Shown: positions 43,793 through 54,140, numbered from the stretch's first letter. The stretch is DNA of 64,000 nucleotides from Nocardia sp. SYP-A9097 (GCF_009649815.1 NZ_WJIC01000027.1:1-64000), one strand, 5' to 3'. The notes: generated by a model not told the origin, from the sequence alone. Translations and numbers: made by a program.

Positions 43793-46700
43793 GTGACCGA
43801 GCAGAAGCTTCGTGAGTACCTGAATCGGGTCACCATCGACCTGCAGCGCACCCGCCGGCAACTTGCCGAGGCCGAGGCCGCCGGGCACGAACCGATCGCG
43901 ATCGTCGCCATGGGCTGCCGCTTCCCCGGCGGGGTACGCACGCCCGAACAACTGTGGGAGCTACTGGCCGAGGGCCGCGACACGACGACCACGGTGCCGC
44001 AGGACCGCGGGTGGGATATCGCATCGCTCAGCGCGGGCAATGTGTCCTGCCGCGGCGCCTTCATCGACGGGGTCGCCGACTTCGACGCCGCGTTCTTCGC
44101 CGTCTCCCCGCACGAGGCGACCGCGATGGATCCACAGCAGCGACTCCTGCTGACCACCGTCTGGGAGGCCGTCGAGCGGGCCGGTATCGATCCGGCGGCC
44201 CTGCGCGGCACTGCCACCGGCATTTACGCCGCGGCCGTCGACCAGGGGTACGCCCAGGTGGCTCTGGCCGCTCCCGAAGCGGTACGGAACTTCATCGTCA
44301 CCGGCAATTCGATGAGTGTGCTGGCGGGCCGGGTGTCGTATGCGCTCGGACTCGAGGGACCGGCGCTGACGGTGGACACCGCATGCTCGTCCTCACTCGT
44401 CGGCGTGCATCTGGCCACGCAGGCGCTGCGCCGGCGCGAATGCACGCTGGCCCTGGCCGCGGGCGTCACCGTGATGTCGCTGCCGCTGGTCTACGCCGAA
44501 TTCGGCAGGCAGGGCGCGATGTCCGCCGACGGCCGCTGCAAGGCGTTCTCGGCCACCGCGGACGGCACCGGCTGGGGTGAGGGCGTCGGTGTCCTTCTGC
44601 TGGAACGGCTTTCGGACGCCCACCGCAACGGGCATCCGGTGCTGGCCGTGATCCGCGGTTCGGCCCTGAACCAGGACGGCGCCAGCAACGGCCTGACCGC
44701 CCCGAACGGCCCCTCCCAGCAACGCCTGCTGCGCGCAGCGCTCGCCGACGCCGGACTCACCGCCGCCGACGTGGACGCCGTCGAAGCGCACGGCACCGGA
44801 ACCACTCTCGGCGATCCCATCGAAGCCGACGCGCTGCTGGCCACCTACGGCCAGGATCGGCCCGAAGACCGGCCGCTGTGGCTCGGCTCCCTGAAATCGA
44901 ACATCGGGCACACCCAGGCCGCGGCCGGGGTGGCCGGGGTCATCAAAACCGTCCTGGCTCTCGAACACGGCGTGCTGCCGCGCTCCCTGCACATCACCGA
45001 GCCCACCACCCACGTCGACTGGTCGGGCGGCAATGTCCGGCTGCTCACCGAGGACCGACCGTGGCCCCGGGCCGAAAGGCCCAGGCGCGCCGGAATTTCG
45101 GCGTTCGGCATGAGCGGCACCAACGCCCACGTGATCCTCGAACAAGCGCCCGACCCCGAACCCGGCGGCGCCCGGTCGCATCCGCCGGTCGCTCCCTACG
45201 CACTGGCCGGCCGGACTCCGGCCGCGCTGCGTGATCAGGCGGTGCGGCTGGCCGGGTTCTTGTCGGCCGACCCGGTCCAGGGCCTGGCCGATATCGGGTT
45301 CTCGCTGGCCACCACCCGCACGGCCTTCGAACACCGGGCCACCGTGATCGCCGCGGACCGCGCCGAGCTGCTCGCCGGTCTCGGTGCGCTGGCCCGCGAC
45401 CTGGACCCCGTGCGCACCGGACCGGCCGCGCCGTCGAATATCGTTGTCGGCGAGACTGATTCGAACGTCGGCGGGACTGTGCTGGTGTTCCCGGGCCAGG
45501 GGGCCCAGTGGGACGGTATGGCCCGTGCCCTGCTCGCCGAATCACCGGTTTTCGCGGCCTCGATCGCCGAGTGCGAACAGGCGCTGACCGGGCTGGTGGA
45601 CTGGTCGCTGACCGACGTGCTGTGCGGTGCTGCCGGTGCACCGTCGCTCGAGCGGGTCGATGTCGTGCAGCCCGCGTTGTTCGCGATGATGGTTTCCCTC
45701 GCGGCGCTGTGGCGCTCCTGGGGAGTCGAGCCCGCTGCGGTCGTGGGGCACAGCCAGGGGGAGATCGCGGCCGCGGTGGTGGCGGGCGGGCTCTCGCCGG
45801 CGGACGGCGCGAAGGTGGTCGCGCTGCGCAGTCGTGCGATCGGGGCGCTCGCCGGGCGGGGCGGGATGGTCGCCGTGGCGCTCGGGCAGGAAGACGCCGA
45901 GGCGGAGATCGCGCCCTGGACCGGTCGGCTCGCGGTCGCGGCCGTGAACGGTCCCGCCGCGGTCGTCGTCTCCGGTGATCCGGATGCGCTCGCCGAGTTG
46001 GTCGCCCGCTGCGGTGAGCGCGGCGTGCGCGCGACAACGGTGCCTGTCGACTACGCCTCGCATTCGGCCCAGGTCGAAGCGATCGGGGATGAGCTGCGGA
46101 CGGCGCTCGCCGATATCGCACCGCGGTCCGGCCGTATCCCGCTGTTCTCCACCGTCACCGGCGAGCGGCTGGACACCGCCGAGATGAACGCCGACTACTG
46201 GTATCGCAACCTGCGCAGCACAGTCCGGTTCGACGCTGCCATCCGCGATCTGGCGCGAGCGGGGCACGATGTGTTCGTCGAGGCCTCGCCGCACCCCGTC
46301 CTGACCGTGCCGATCCAGGACACCTTGGAAGCCGCGGGCCTGCACACCGCGGCGGTGACGGGCACCCTGCGACGCGGCGAAGGCGACCTGCGGCAGGTGC
46401 TGACCTCCGCCGCCGTGCTCTGGACGCGCGGCGTAACCGTCGACTGGACAACAGCTTTCGCGGGCGCCCGCGCGGTCGTACTGCCCACCTACCCTTTCCA
46501 GGAACGGCGGTTCTGGCCGGAACCCGCCGAGCCGGCCGGCGACGCCGGCACACCCGCCGACAACGGCTTCTGGGATCTCGTCGATCGCGGCGACCCGGAC
46601 GAGCTGGCCAGGGTGCTCGCGGTGGATGCCGAACCGCTCGCCAAGGTGCTCCCCGCGCTCGAGGCCTGGCGCCGGGGCCGCGGCGAACCCGCCGATCCAC

Positions 46701-49700
46701 TGCGCTATCGCATCGCGTGGCGTCGGCTCGCCGACCCGCCGGCCGCGGTACTCACCGGCCGGTGGCTGCTCGTGCTGCCTGCCGGGGAGAGTGAATCGCC
46801 TCACGCCCAATGGATTACGCGCACCCTGACCGAAATCGGCGCCGAGGTCGACCACGTCGAACTCGCCGACACGGACGCCGACCGCGAGTCGGCCGCTGCC
46901 CGCCTCGCTGACCTCGAGCGGACCGGCGCCCGCGGAGCCGGCCGTGACGCGCCGACCGGCATCGTCTCCCTGCTGGCCATCGCCGAGCACCCGCACCCGG
47001 GGTATCCGGCCCTGCCCGCCGGTACCGCGCTGACTATCGCTCTGCTGCAAGCGCTGTGCGATCTCGGTTGGGCAACCCCGCTGTGGTGCGTGAGCACCGG
47101 CGCGGTCACCACCGGCGCCGCGGATCCGCTCACCGCTCCCCGGCAGGCGATGGTCTGGGGCACCGGCCTGGTGGCCGCCCTGGAGCAGCCGCAGCGCTGG
47201 GGCGGCCTGCTCGATCTGCCGCCGCAACCGGATGAACTCGCCCGGTTGCGATTCGGCGCTGCCCTGAGCGGGGCGGGCGATGTGGCGGGCGAAGATCAGC
47301 TCGCACTCCGGTCGAGCGGATTGTTCGCCCGAAGGCTGGTGCACGCCCCCCGGCCGGTGACAGCTCACGCGGTCGCGGCGGACGGCGACGCCGCACCGGG
47401 TGGGCTCGAAGGTCCGGATCGCCGCCCCTGGCGTCCGCGTGGCACAGTCCTGTTGACCGGCGGCACCGGGGCCGTGGGCGGGCATCTCGCCCGCTGGCTG
47501 GCCCGCGGCGGCGCCGAGCATCTGGTGCTGCCGGGCCGGCGTGGCGCGGACGCACCCACCGCCGAGCGATTGCGTGCAGACCTCACCGCGCACGGCGCCC
47601 GGCTGAGCATGCCCGTCTGTGACCTCGCCGACCGTGACCAGGTCGAGCGGCTGCTCGCCGACCTCGACGCACAGGGCACGCCGGTCACCGCTGTGGTGCA
47701 CGCCGCCGCGTTCATCGCCCTCGCGCCGCTCGCGACCGCCCCGATCGGAGCATTCGCCGACGTGGTGGCGGCCAAGGCCGCCGGCGCCGCGCACCTGGAC
47801 GCGCTGCTGGACCGGGACCTCGACGCCTTCGTCCTGATCTCCTCGATCGCCGGCCTCTGGGGCAGCGGGGACCACGGGGCCTACGCCGCGGGCAACGCCT
47901 ACCTGCACGCGCTGGCCCAGCACCGCCGCGCCCGCGGACTGACCGCGACCACCGTCGACTGGGGCGTCTGGCAGACCGGTGAACCCGGCGCATCCCCGGA
48001 CGCCGATCTGTTCAAACTCGACGAGCACGGCCTGCGCCGCATGAATCCGCGCACCGCCATCGCCGCTCTGCAGCAGATCCTCGACGACGACGAGACCGTC
48101 CTGGCGGTGGCCGATGTGGACTGGGAACGGTTCGCCCCCGTCTTCGCCTCGCACCGGTCCAGCGCGCTGCTGCAGAGCATTCCCGAGGCCCGCAGCGCGC
48201 TGCAGGGCGCACCGGCCGAATCGCCGGATTCGGTGGCGGCGCCACTGCGCCGGCGGCTGGACGGCCTTCCCGCCGCCGAGCGCACACGGGCCCTGCTCGA
48301 CCTGGTCCGTGCCCAGGCGGCCGCGGTGCTCGGCCACGACTCGCCGCGACAAGTGCCGCCGGGCAAGGCATTCCAGGAGCTGGGCTTCGCCTCGCTGACC
48401 GCCGTCGAACTGCGCAATCGGCTCAATACCGCCACCGGGCTGCGACTGCCCTCCTCGCTCGTCTTCGATCACCCGTCGTCCACCGCGCTCGCCGCACACC
48501 TCGACACTGAGCTGTTCGGCACGCGGACAACCGATTCCATGCGTTCGGTGCCCACCTGGACCCCGGAGATGCCGGCCGCGGCGGACGATGACCTGATCGC
48601 GATCATAGCGATGAGCTGCCGCCTGCCGGGCGGGATCGACACGCCGGAGAAGTTGTGGCAGCTGCTGTACGAGGGCGGCGATACGGTCTGCGGTTTCCCG
48701 GCCGACCGCGGCTGGCCGGCGGCGGAGGAGCTTTACGATCCGGACCCCGACCATCCTGGCACAACGACCACGCAGCACGGCGGATTCCTCTCCGACGCAG
48801 GCGAATTCGACGCAGGCTTCTTCGGCATCTCGCCACGCGAGGCCGTCGCTATGGACCCGCAGCAGCGACTGCTGCTCGAAACCTCCTGGGAGGCAATGGA
48901 ACGCGCGGGCCTGGACCCCGACGCGCTGCGCGGCTCCCGGACCGGCGTCTACGTCGGTGTCAACTACGGCGACTACGGTGCCGCCGTCGCCAGATCCGGG
49001 CAGGGTGAGGGCCACCTGCTCACCGGCAGCGCACCGAGCATCGTCTCCGGTCGCATCGCCTACACCTTCGGACTCGAAGGCCCCGCTCTCACCGTCGACA
49101 CCGCATGCTCGTCCTCGCTGGTGGCCTTGCACACCGCGGTCCGCGCACTGCGCGGCGGCGACTGCACGCTCGCGCTGGTCGGGGGCGTCGCGGTGATGTC
49201 CACACCGGGCGCGATCCTGAGCTTCTCCCGCCAGCGCGGTCTCGCGGGCGACGGTCGGTGCAAGGCCTTCGCCGAGGCCGCCGACGGTATGGGCATGGGC
49301 GAGGGCGTCGGCGTCCTGCTCGTCGAACGCCTCGGCGACGCCCGCCGCAGCGGGCATCCGGTACTGGCCGTGCTCCGCGGCTCCGCCGTGAACTCCGACG
49401 GCGCCAGCAACGGCCTGTCCGCGCCCAACGGTCCGTCCCAGCAGCGCGTCATCCGGGCCGCGCTCGCCGATGCGGGCCTGTCGGCCGCGGACGTCGATGT
49501 TGTCGAGGCGCACGGCACCGGCACCACCCTCGGCGACCCGATCGAAGCACAGGCGCTGCTGGCCACCTACGGACAGGACCGCCCGGCCGGGCGACCGGTA
49601 CTGATCGGCTCGCTCAAATCGAACATCGGCCACACCCAGGCCGCCTCGGGCGTGGCCGGGGTCATGAAAATGGTGCTGGCACTACGCGCCGCGCAGGTTC

Positions 49701-52700
49701 CGCGAACCCTGCACATCGATCGCCCGACCAGCCACGTCGACTGGGACACCGGCGCGGTCACCCTCGCGACCGAATTGCTGCCGTGGCCGGAGACCGGACG
49801 GGCGCGCCGGGCCGCCGTCTCCTCCTTCGGACTCAGCGGCACCAACGCGCACGTCGTTGTGGAGCAGGCGCCGGAATGGGAAGTCGCGCAGGGGAATCCA
49901 GCGCGCGGACCACTGGCCTGGGTGTTGTCCGCCCGCACCCCGGAAGCGCTGGCGGATCAGGCGGTGCGGCTGCGGGAACACCTGGACGCGGACGGCAGCG
50001 TCGACGCCGCCGACGTCGGGCTGGCGCTCGCCGGACGCACCGCGTTCGCGCATCGCCGGGCACTGGTGGGCGACTGCACCGAACTCGCGGCCGCCCTGCA
50101 TGCGGTGGCCGACGGAATCGACACGCCCGCAACGGTATCCGGCGTGCAGGACGCAGAGGGCCGGACCGTGTTCGTGTTCCCGGGTCAGGGCTCCCAATGG
50201 GCGGGCATGGCCCGCGATCTCCTCGCCGAATCACCGGTGTTCATCGACCGGATGACCGAATGCGATGCCGCCCTGTCCGCCCACGTCGACTGGTCGCTGC
50301 TGGATGTGGTGCGCTCGGCCGCCCCGCTGGACCGGGTGGATGTGGTGCAGCCGGTGCTGTTCGCGGTGATGGTGTCGCTGGCCGCCGTCTGGCGCGCGCA
50401 CGGCGTCGAACCCGACGCGGTGATCGGCCACTCCCAGGGCGAGATCGCCGCGGCCGTCGTCGCGGGCGGCCTGTCCCTCGCCGACGGCGCGAAAGTGGTG
50501 GCCCTGCGCTCCCGCGCGCTCGGCGAACTCGCCGGATCGGGTGGCATGGTCTCGATCGCGCTGCCGCTACCGCAGGTAGCGCAGCTGCTCGCACCGTGGG
50601 GCGAGCGCCTGTCCGTCGCCGCGGTGAACGGGCCTGCGGCCGTGGTCATCTCGGGTGAGACCGCGGCGATCACCGAGCTGCTCACCGCCTGCGACAGCGA
50701 CGGCATCCGGGCCCGGCGCATCGACGTGGACTACGCCTCGCATTCGGCGCAGGTGGAGCCGATCGAGTCCGGGCTGCTCCGCGCGCTGGACACGATCACA
50801 CCGGTCGCCGCCGCCGTCCCGCTGTATTCCACGGTGACGGGGGAGTGGCTCGACACGAGCGTCATGGATGCCGGTTACTGGTATGAAAACCTGCGTCGCA
50901 CAGTCGGTTTCGAACCGGCTGTGCGCGACCTGTCGGCACAGGGTTACACCGTCTTCCTCGAGGTCAGCCCGCATCCGGTACTGACCGTCCCGATCGAGGA
51001 GACCCTGGACGCCGCCGGGCACGACGGCGCCGTCCTCGGCACCCTGCGCCGAGACGAGGGCGACCTGCGCCGGCTGCTGCTCTCCCTCGGCGAGGCGTGG
51101 TCGTGCGGACTCCCGGTGAACTGGCCCGCGCTCTTCCCGGACGCCCGGCACACCGACCTGCCGACCTATCCCTTCCGGCATCGCCACTACTGGGCGCTGC
51201 CCGCCGCCGGGACAGCCGGTGCGGATGTGGCCGCGGCGGGCTTGGACGCGGCAGGCCATCCACTGCTCGGCGCCGCCGCGGAGGTCGCCGACACCGGTGA
51301 GATCCTGTGCAGCGGAAGGGTGTCGGTCCATAGCCACCCATGGCTGGCAGACCACGCCATCGCCGATGTGGTGCTGCTGCCCGGTGCGGCGTTCGTCGAG
51401 CTGGCACTGCGCGCCGCCGCCGAAGCCGGGTGCGCCGTGCTCGCCGAACTGACCCTGGAAGCGCCCCTGGTACTGCCCGGCACCGGGGCGGTGCGCATTC
51501 AGATACGGGTAGGGGCACCCGCCGAGGACGGCGCACGCACGCTGACCATCCACTCCCGGCCGGAGGACGGCCCGGATCCACGCTGGCTCCGGCACGCGAC
51601 CGGGACCGTGACCGAGCATGCGGTCCCACCCGTCGCCGAACCCGAGAGCTGGCCGCCACCGGACGCCACGCCGGTGCCGATCGACGACCTCTACGACCGC
51701 TTCGGCGAATCCGGCTACCGCTACGGTCCCGCCTTCCGCGCCGTCCGGGCCGCCTGGCGCCGCGGCAACGAGGTCTTCACCGAGATCCGCCTGCCCGAAA
51801 ACGCTGACCTCGACGCCGCCTCCTACGGCATACACCCCGCCCTGCTCGACGCCGCACTGCACGGCATCCGGCTGGGGCCGGTGGGCGGCGCCGACCCCGA
51901 ACCGGGCACCGCGCGAGTGCCGTTCTCCTGGAATCAGGTGAGCCTGCACGCGGCCGGGGCGACACAATTGCGGATCCAGCTGTCCTTCGACCCCGATGGT
52001 GACGTGACCATCCACGCCTCCGACTTCCACGGGCAACCGGTCGCCTCGGTCGCCGCCCTGGCGGTCCGCCCGATCCGCACCGACGCACTGCGTATCAGCG
52101 CCGCCCCCGACACCCTGTTCCGCGTGGAGTGGAGACCGCTGCCCGGGCCCGGCGCAGCACGACCCGCCGCCGGCCGGTGGGCAGCTCTCGCGCCGCTGAG
52201 CGCCGGCGTCGATCCCCGGACCCGATTCGACCGGCCTGCCGCCGAATCCGAGGCGCCCACCGAGGCGCCCGGTGCTGTTGCCGACTTCGACCGGCTCACA
52301 ACCGAATTCGGAGCCCTCGCAGTGCTCCCGGATACCTTTGCCGATCTCGCTGCCCTCGGCGCCGCGATCGACCGGGGCGCCCCGGTGCCGGACGTGGTCC
52401 TCATCGAATGTCGCTCCGCTGGAGTGGATTCCGCGTCGGTGCACACCATGACGGCCGCCGCGCTGGTGCTGATCCAGCAGTGGCTGGTCGACGATCGGTA
52501 CGCGGACAGCCGGCTGGTCTTCGTGACGAGCGGTGCTGTCGAGGTGTCTCCCGGTGCGGGCACGCCCGACCTGGCGGGCGCGGCGGTCGGCGGTCTCATC
52601 CGCTCGGCACAGTCCGAATATCCGGAGCGCTTCGTATCGGCCGACGCTGCGGACCCGCTGGAACTGCTCGCCCTGCTGCCCGCAGCGCTGGCCGCCGGTG

Positions 52701-54115
52701 AACCGCAGATCGCCGTTCGCGCAGGCGAAGTGCTCGCGGCCAGGTTGATGCGGGCCCCCGCGGCAGCCGCGAACGTGACACCGTTCGACCCGTCGGGCAC
52801 GGTGCTGATCACCGGCGCGAGCGGTGTGCTCGGCGGATTGGTGGCTCGGCATCTGGTGCGCGAGTACGGGATTCGCAGGCTGTTGCTGATCGCCCGCCGA
52901 GGGCCGGACACGCCGGAGGCGGCCGGGCTCGCTGCCGAGCTCGGCGAGCTCGGTGCCGAAGCGGAGTTCGTCGCGTGCGATGTCGCGGACCGCGGGCAGC
53001 TCGCCGCGGCTTTGGCGCGGGTGCCCGCGGCGTATCCGCTGACCGCTGTCGTGCATGCGGCGGGCGTCCTGGACGACGGGATCGTGCCGTCCCTGACCCC
53101 CGAGCGTCTCGCCACGGTATTGCGGCCCAAGGTCGACGGCGCCCTGCATCTGCATGAGCTGACCCGCGGCCTGCCGCTGTCCGCCTTTCTGCTGTTCTCC
53201 TCCGCTGCCGGTGTCATCGGCACTGCGGGACAAGCCAATTACGCCGCCGCCAATGCGTTCCTCGACGCGCTGGCAGGCAGCAGACGCGCACAGGGCCTGC
53301 CCGCCCGATCCATCGCGTGGGGACTGTGGGAGCGACGCAGTGCGATGACCGGCAGTCTCGACGAGGCCGGACGGGGGCGGATCATCCGCGCAGGTGTGGC
53401 GGCCTTCTCCGACGCCGAGGGTCTCGAACTGTTCGACGAGGTACTGCGGCGGGACGAGGCACTGCTGGTACCCGTACGCCTGGACCTGGGCAGGCAGCGC
53501 CCGGCGACCGAGGTACCCGCTCTGCTGCGGGGGCTCGTCCGCGGCGTGGTCCGGCCGCGGGCGGCCACCGCCGTCGCCGCCGAGGCGAACACCCTGCGCC
53601 AACGCCTCACCGAAGCCGATGCACAGGAGCGGAAGACGTTGCTGGAGGACCTCGTCCGCGAGAAGGTCGCCCGGGTGCTCCGGTATCCGGTGGTCGCCGA
53701 GGTCGATCCGGAACTAGCCTTCCAGGAGCTCGGATTCGACTCGCTGACCGCCGTCGAGTTGCGCAACCAGCTGACCGCGGTGACCGGATTGCGTTTGCCC
53801 GCGACCCTCGTCTTCGACCATCCGACCCCCGAGGCCGTGGCGGGGTATATCGCCGAGCGCCTGGCCCCCGCGGCCGGGCCGGCAGGCGATCTCGGCGATG
53901 CGTCCAGAGACATCGACGACGAATCGGTGCGCCGCCTGCTGGCGGCGATCTCACCACAGCGCCTGCGGTCGGCCGGGCTGCTGGACGCACTGCTGCGGCT
54001 GGGAGAACCGCCGCGGCCCGCAGCGGACGACCTGGAATCGATTGCACCGGAATCGATCGCGGACATGGATGTGGACGGTCTGGTCCGCATGGCCCTCGGC
54101 GACGGCCGTGCCTGA
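43793..54115 (+). CDS. Modular type I PKS, modules 9-10
   Basis: A 3,440-residue protein starting at GTG 43793. It has the coiled-coil docking N-terminus VTEQKLREYLNRVTIDLQRT, which closely resembles those of the two preceding PKSs. Module 9 is KS-AT-KR-ACP and module 10 is KS-AT-DH-KR-ACP. The C-terminal docking tail differs from those upstream: it lacks the DELFDxxD ending and instead has IADMDVDGLVRMAL near the C-terminus, after a helix around DDESVRRLLAAIS. Active-site Cys residues are 198 and 1772. Proposed role: sets the C7 hydroxyl and the C4-C5 alkene of the macrolide. The ACP of module 9 has an Ala in place of the Asp preceding the pantetheine Ser. It is followed after 25 bp by the terminal PKS. 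Confidence 0.97.
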   Translation: MTEQKLREYLNRVTIDLQRTRRQLAEAEAAGHEPIAIVAMGCRFPGGVRTPEQLWELLAEGRDTTTTVPQDRGWDIASLSAGNVSCRGAFIDGVADFDAAFFAVSPHEATAMDPQQRLLLTTVWEAVERAGIDPAALRGTATGIYAAAVDQGYAQVALAAPEAVRNFIVTGNSMSVLAGRVSYALGLEGPALTVDTACSSSLVGVHLATQALRRRECTLALAAGVTVMSLPLVYAEFGRQGAMSADGRCKAFSATADGTGWGEGVGVLLLERLSDAHRNGHPVLAVIRGSALNQDGASNGLTAPNGPSQQRLLRAALADAGLTAADVDAVEAHGTGTTLGDPIEADALLATYGQDRPEDRPLWLGSLKSNIGHTQAAAGVAGVIKTVLALEHGVLPRSLHITEPTTHVDWSGGNVRLLTEDRPWPRAERPRRAGISAFGMSGTNAHVILEQAPDPEPGGARSHPPVAPYALAGRTPAALRDQAVRLAGFLSADPVQGLADIGFSLATTRTAFEHRATVIAADRAELLAGLGALARDLDPVRTGPAAPSNIVVGETDSNVGGTVLVFPGQGAQWDGMARALLAESPVFAASIAECEQALTGLVDWSLTDVLCGAAGAPSLERVDVVQPALFAMMVSLAALWRSWGVEPAAVVGHSQGEIAAAVVAGGLSPADGAKVVALRSRAIGALAGRGGMVAVALGQEDAEAEIAPWTGRLAVAAVNGPAAVVVSGDPDALAELVARCGERGVRATTVPVDYASHSAQVEAIGDELRTALADIAPRSGRIPLFSTVTGERLDTAEMNADYWYRNLRSTVRFDAAIRDLARAGHDVFVEASPHPVLTVPIQDTLEAAGLHTAAVTGTLRRGEGDLRQVLTSAAVLWTRGVTVDWTTAFAGARAVVLPTYPFQERRFWPEPAEPAGDAGTPADNGFWDLVDRGDPDELARVLAVDAEPLAKVLPALEAWRRGRGEPADPLRYRIAWRRLADPPAAVLTGRWLLVLPAGESESPHAQWITRTLTEIGAEVDHVELADTDADRESAAARLADLERTGARGAGRDAPTGIVSLLAIAEHPHPGYPALPAGTALTIALLQALCDLGWATPLWCVSTGAVTTGAADPLTAPRQAMVWGTGLVAALEQPQRWGGLLDLPPQPDELARLRFGAALSGAGDVAGEDQLALRSSGLFARRLVHAPRPVTAHAVAADGDAAPGGLEGPDRRPWRPRGTVLLTGGTGAVGGHLARWLARGGAEHLVLPGRRGADAPTAERLRADLTAHGARLSMPVCDLADRDQVERLLADLDAQGTPVTAVVHAAAFIALAPLATAPIGAFADVVAAKAAGAAHLDALLDRDLDAFVLISSIAGLWGSGDHGAYAAGNAYLHALAQHRRARGLTATTVDWGVWQTGEPGASPDADLFKLDEHGLRRMNPRTAIAALQQILDDDETVLAVADVDWERFAPVFASHRSSALLQSIPEARSALQGAPAESPDSVAAPLRRRLDGLPAAERTRALLDLVRAQAAAVLGHDSPRQVPPGKAFQELGFASLTAVELRNRLNTATGLRLPSSLVFDHPSSTALAAHLDTELFGTRTTDSMRSVPTWTPEMPAAADDDLIAIIAMSCRLPGGIDTPEKLWQLLYEGGDTVCGFPADRGWPAAEELYDPDPDHPGTTTTQHGGFLSDAGEFDAGFFGISPREAVAMDPQQRLLLETSWEAMERAGLDPDALRGSRTGVYVGVNYGDYGAAVARSGQGEGHLLTGSAPSIVSGRIAYTFGLEGPALTVDTACSSSLVALHTAVRALRGGDCTLALVGGVAVMSTPGAILSFSRQRGLAGDGRCKAFAEAADGMGMGEGVGVLLVERLGDARRSGHPVLAVLRGSAVNSDGASNGLSAPNGPSQQRVIRAALADAGLSAADVDVVEAHGTGTTLGDPIEAQALLATYGQDRPAGRPVLIGSLKSNIGHTQAASGVAGVMKMVLALRAAQVPRTLHIDRPTSHVDWDTGAVTLATELLPWPETGRARRAAVSSFGLSGTNAHVVVEQAPEWEVAQGNPARGPLAWVLSARTPEALADQAVRLREHLDADGSVDAADVGLALAGRTAFAHRRALVGDCTELAAALHAVADGIDTPATVSGVQDAEGRTVFVFPGQGSQWAGMARDLLAESPVFIDRMTECDAALSAHVDWSLLDVVRSAAPLDRVDVVQPVLFAVMVSLAAVWRAHGVEPDAVIGHSQGEIAAAVVAGGLSLADGAKVVALRSRALGELAGSGGMVSIALPLPQVAQLLAPWGERLSVAAVNGPAAVVISGETAAITELLTACDSDGIRARRIDVDYASHSAQVEPIESGLLRALDTITPVAAAVPLYSTVTGEWLDTSVMDAGYWYENLRRTVGFEPAVRDLSAQGYTVFLEVSPHPVLTVPIEETLDAAGHDGAVLGTLRRDEGDLRRLLLSLGEAWSCGLPVNWPALFPDARHTDLPTYPFRHRHYWALPAAGTAGADVAAAGLDAAGHPLLGAAAEVADTGEILCSGRVSVHSHPWLADHAIADVVLLPGAAFVELALRAAAEAGCAVLAELTLEAPLVLPGTGAVRIQIRVGAPAEDGARTLTIHSRPEDGPDPRWLRHATGTVTEHAVPPVAEPESWPPPDATPVPIDDLYDRFGESGYRYGPAFRAVRAAWRRGNEVFTEIRLPENADLDAASYGIHPALLDAALHGIRLGPVGGADPEPGTARVPFSWNQVSLHAAGATQLRIQLSFDPDGDVTIHASDFHGQPVASVAALAVRPIRTDALRISAAPDTLFRVEWRPLPGPGAARPAAGRWAALAPLSAGVDPRTRFDRPAAESEAPTEAPGAVADFDRLTTEFGALAVLPDTFADLAALGAAIDRGAPVPDVVLIECRSAGVDSASVHTMTAAALVLIQQWLVDDRYADSRLVFVTSGAVEVSPGAGTPDLAGAAVGGLIRSAQSEYPERFVSADAADPLELLALLPAALAAGEPQIAVRAGEVLAARLMRAPAAAANVTPFDPSGTVLITGASGVLGGLVARHLVREYGIRRLLLIARRGPDTPEAAGLAAELGELGAEAEFVACDVADRGQLAAALARVPAAYPLTAVVHAAGVLDDGIVPSLTPERLATVLRPKVDGALHLHELTRGLPLSAFLLFSSAAGVIGTAGQANYAAANAFLDALAGSRRAQGLPARSIAWGLWERRSAMTGSLDEAGRGRIIRAGVAAFSDAEGLELFDEVLRRDEALLVPVRLDLGRQRPATEVPALLRGLVRGVVRPRAATAVAAEANTLRQRLTEADAQERKTLLEDLVREKVARVLRYPVVAEVDPELAFQELGFDSLTAVELRNQLTAVTGLRLPATLVFDHPTPEAVAGYIAERLAPAAGPAGDLGDASRDIDDESVRRLLAAISPQRLRSAGLLDALLRLGEPPRPAADDLESIAPESIADMDVDGLVRMALGDGRA
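43886..48520 (+). other. PKS module 9 (KS, AT methylmalonyl, KR A-type, ACP with GFASL)
   Basis: The KS has Cys198 and intact His motifs. Its N-terminal third is divergent: the usual LYDPDP...GTSY loop is shortened, and FFGISPREALAMDPQQ reads FFAVSPHEATAMDPQQ. The AT (from about 562) has GHSQG and YASH, methylmalonyl. The KR (from about 1218) has GGTGAVG, no LDD, and WGSGDHGAY, so it is A-type. The ACP motif is GFASL with Ala1533 before Ser1534. Outcome: methyl branch with hydroxyl. Confidence 0.9.
48590..53880 (+). other. PKS module 10 (KS, AT methylmalonyl, DH, KR B-type, ACP)
   Basis: The KS has Cys1772; the NQDGASN block reads NSDGASN. The AT (from about 2124) has GHSQG and YASH, methylmalonyl. 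DH His2521 lies in HAIADVVLLP, with Asp2525 where Gly is most common, and Asp2686 is in HPALLDAALH. The KR (from about 3003) has GASGVLG and LDD. The ACP has GFDSL near 3314. Outcome: methyl-branched double bond. Confidence 0.9.
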
Positions 54116-54130
54116 CCGCGCCGACAGCGA

Positions 54131-54135
54131 AAGGA
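54131..54135 (+). promoter_or_regulatory. Ribosome binding site fixing the start of PKS5
   Basis: AAGGA lies five bases before ATG 54141. The longer in-frame reading from 53898 is rejected because it overlaps the preceding PKS and adds no recognisable docking sequence. Confidence 0.75.
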
Positions 54136-54140
54136 CTGCT

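Noticed and set aside
45542..49633. Minus-strand open frame of about 1,360 codons antisense to PKS4, and a similar one of about 1,090 codons at 55920-59195
   Set aside because: Both are by-products of GC-rich third positions opposite PKS genes. Their translations are Gly/Arg/Gln/His-rich with no domain motifs, and the plus-strand PKS reading is unambiguous.
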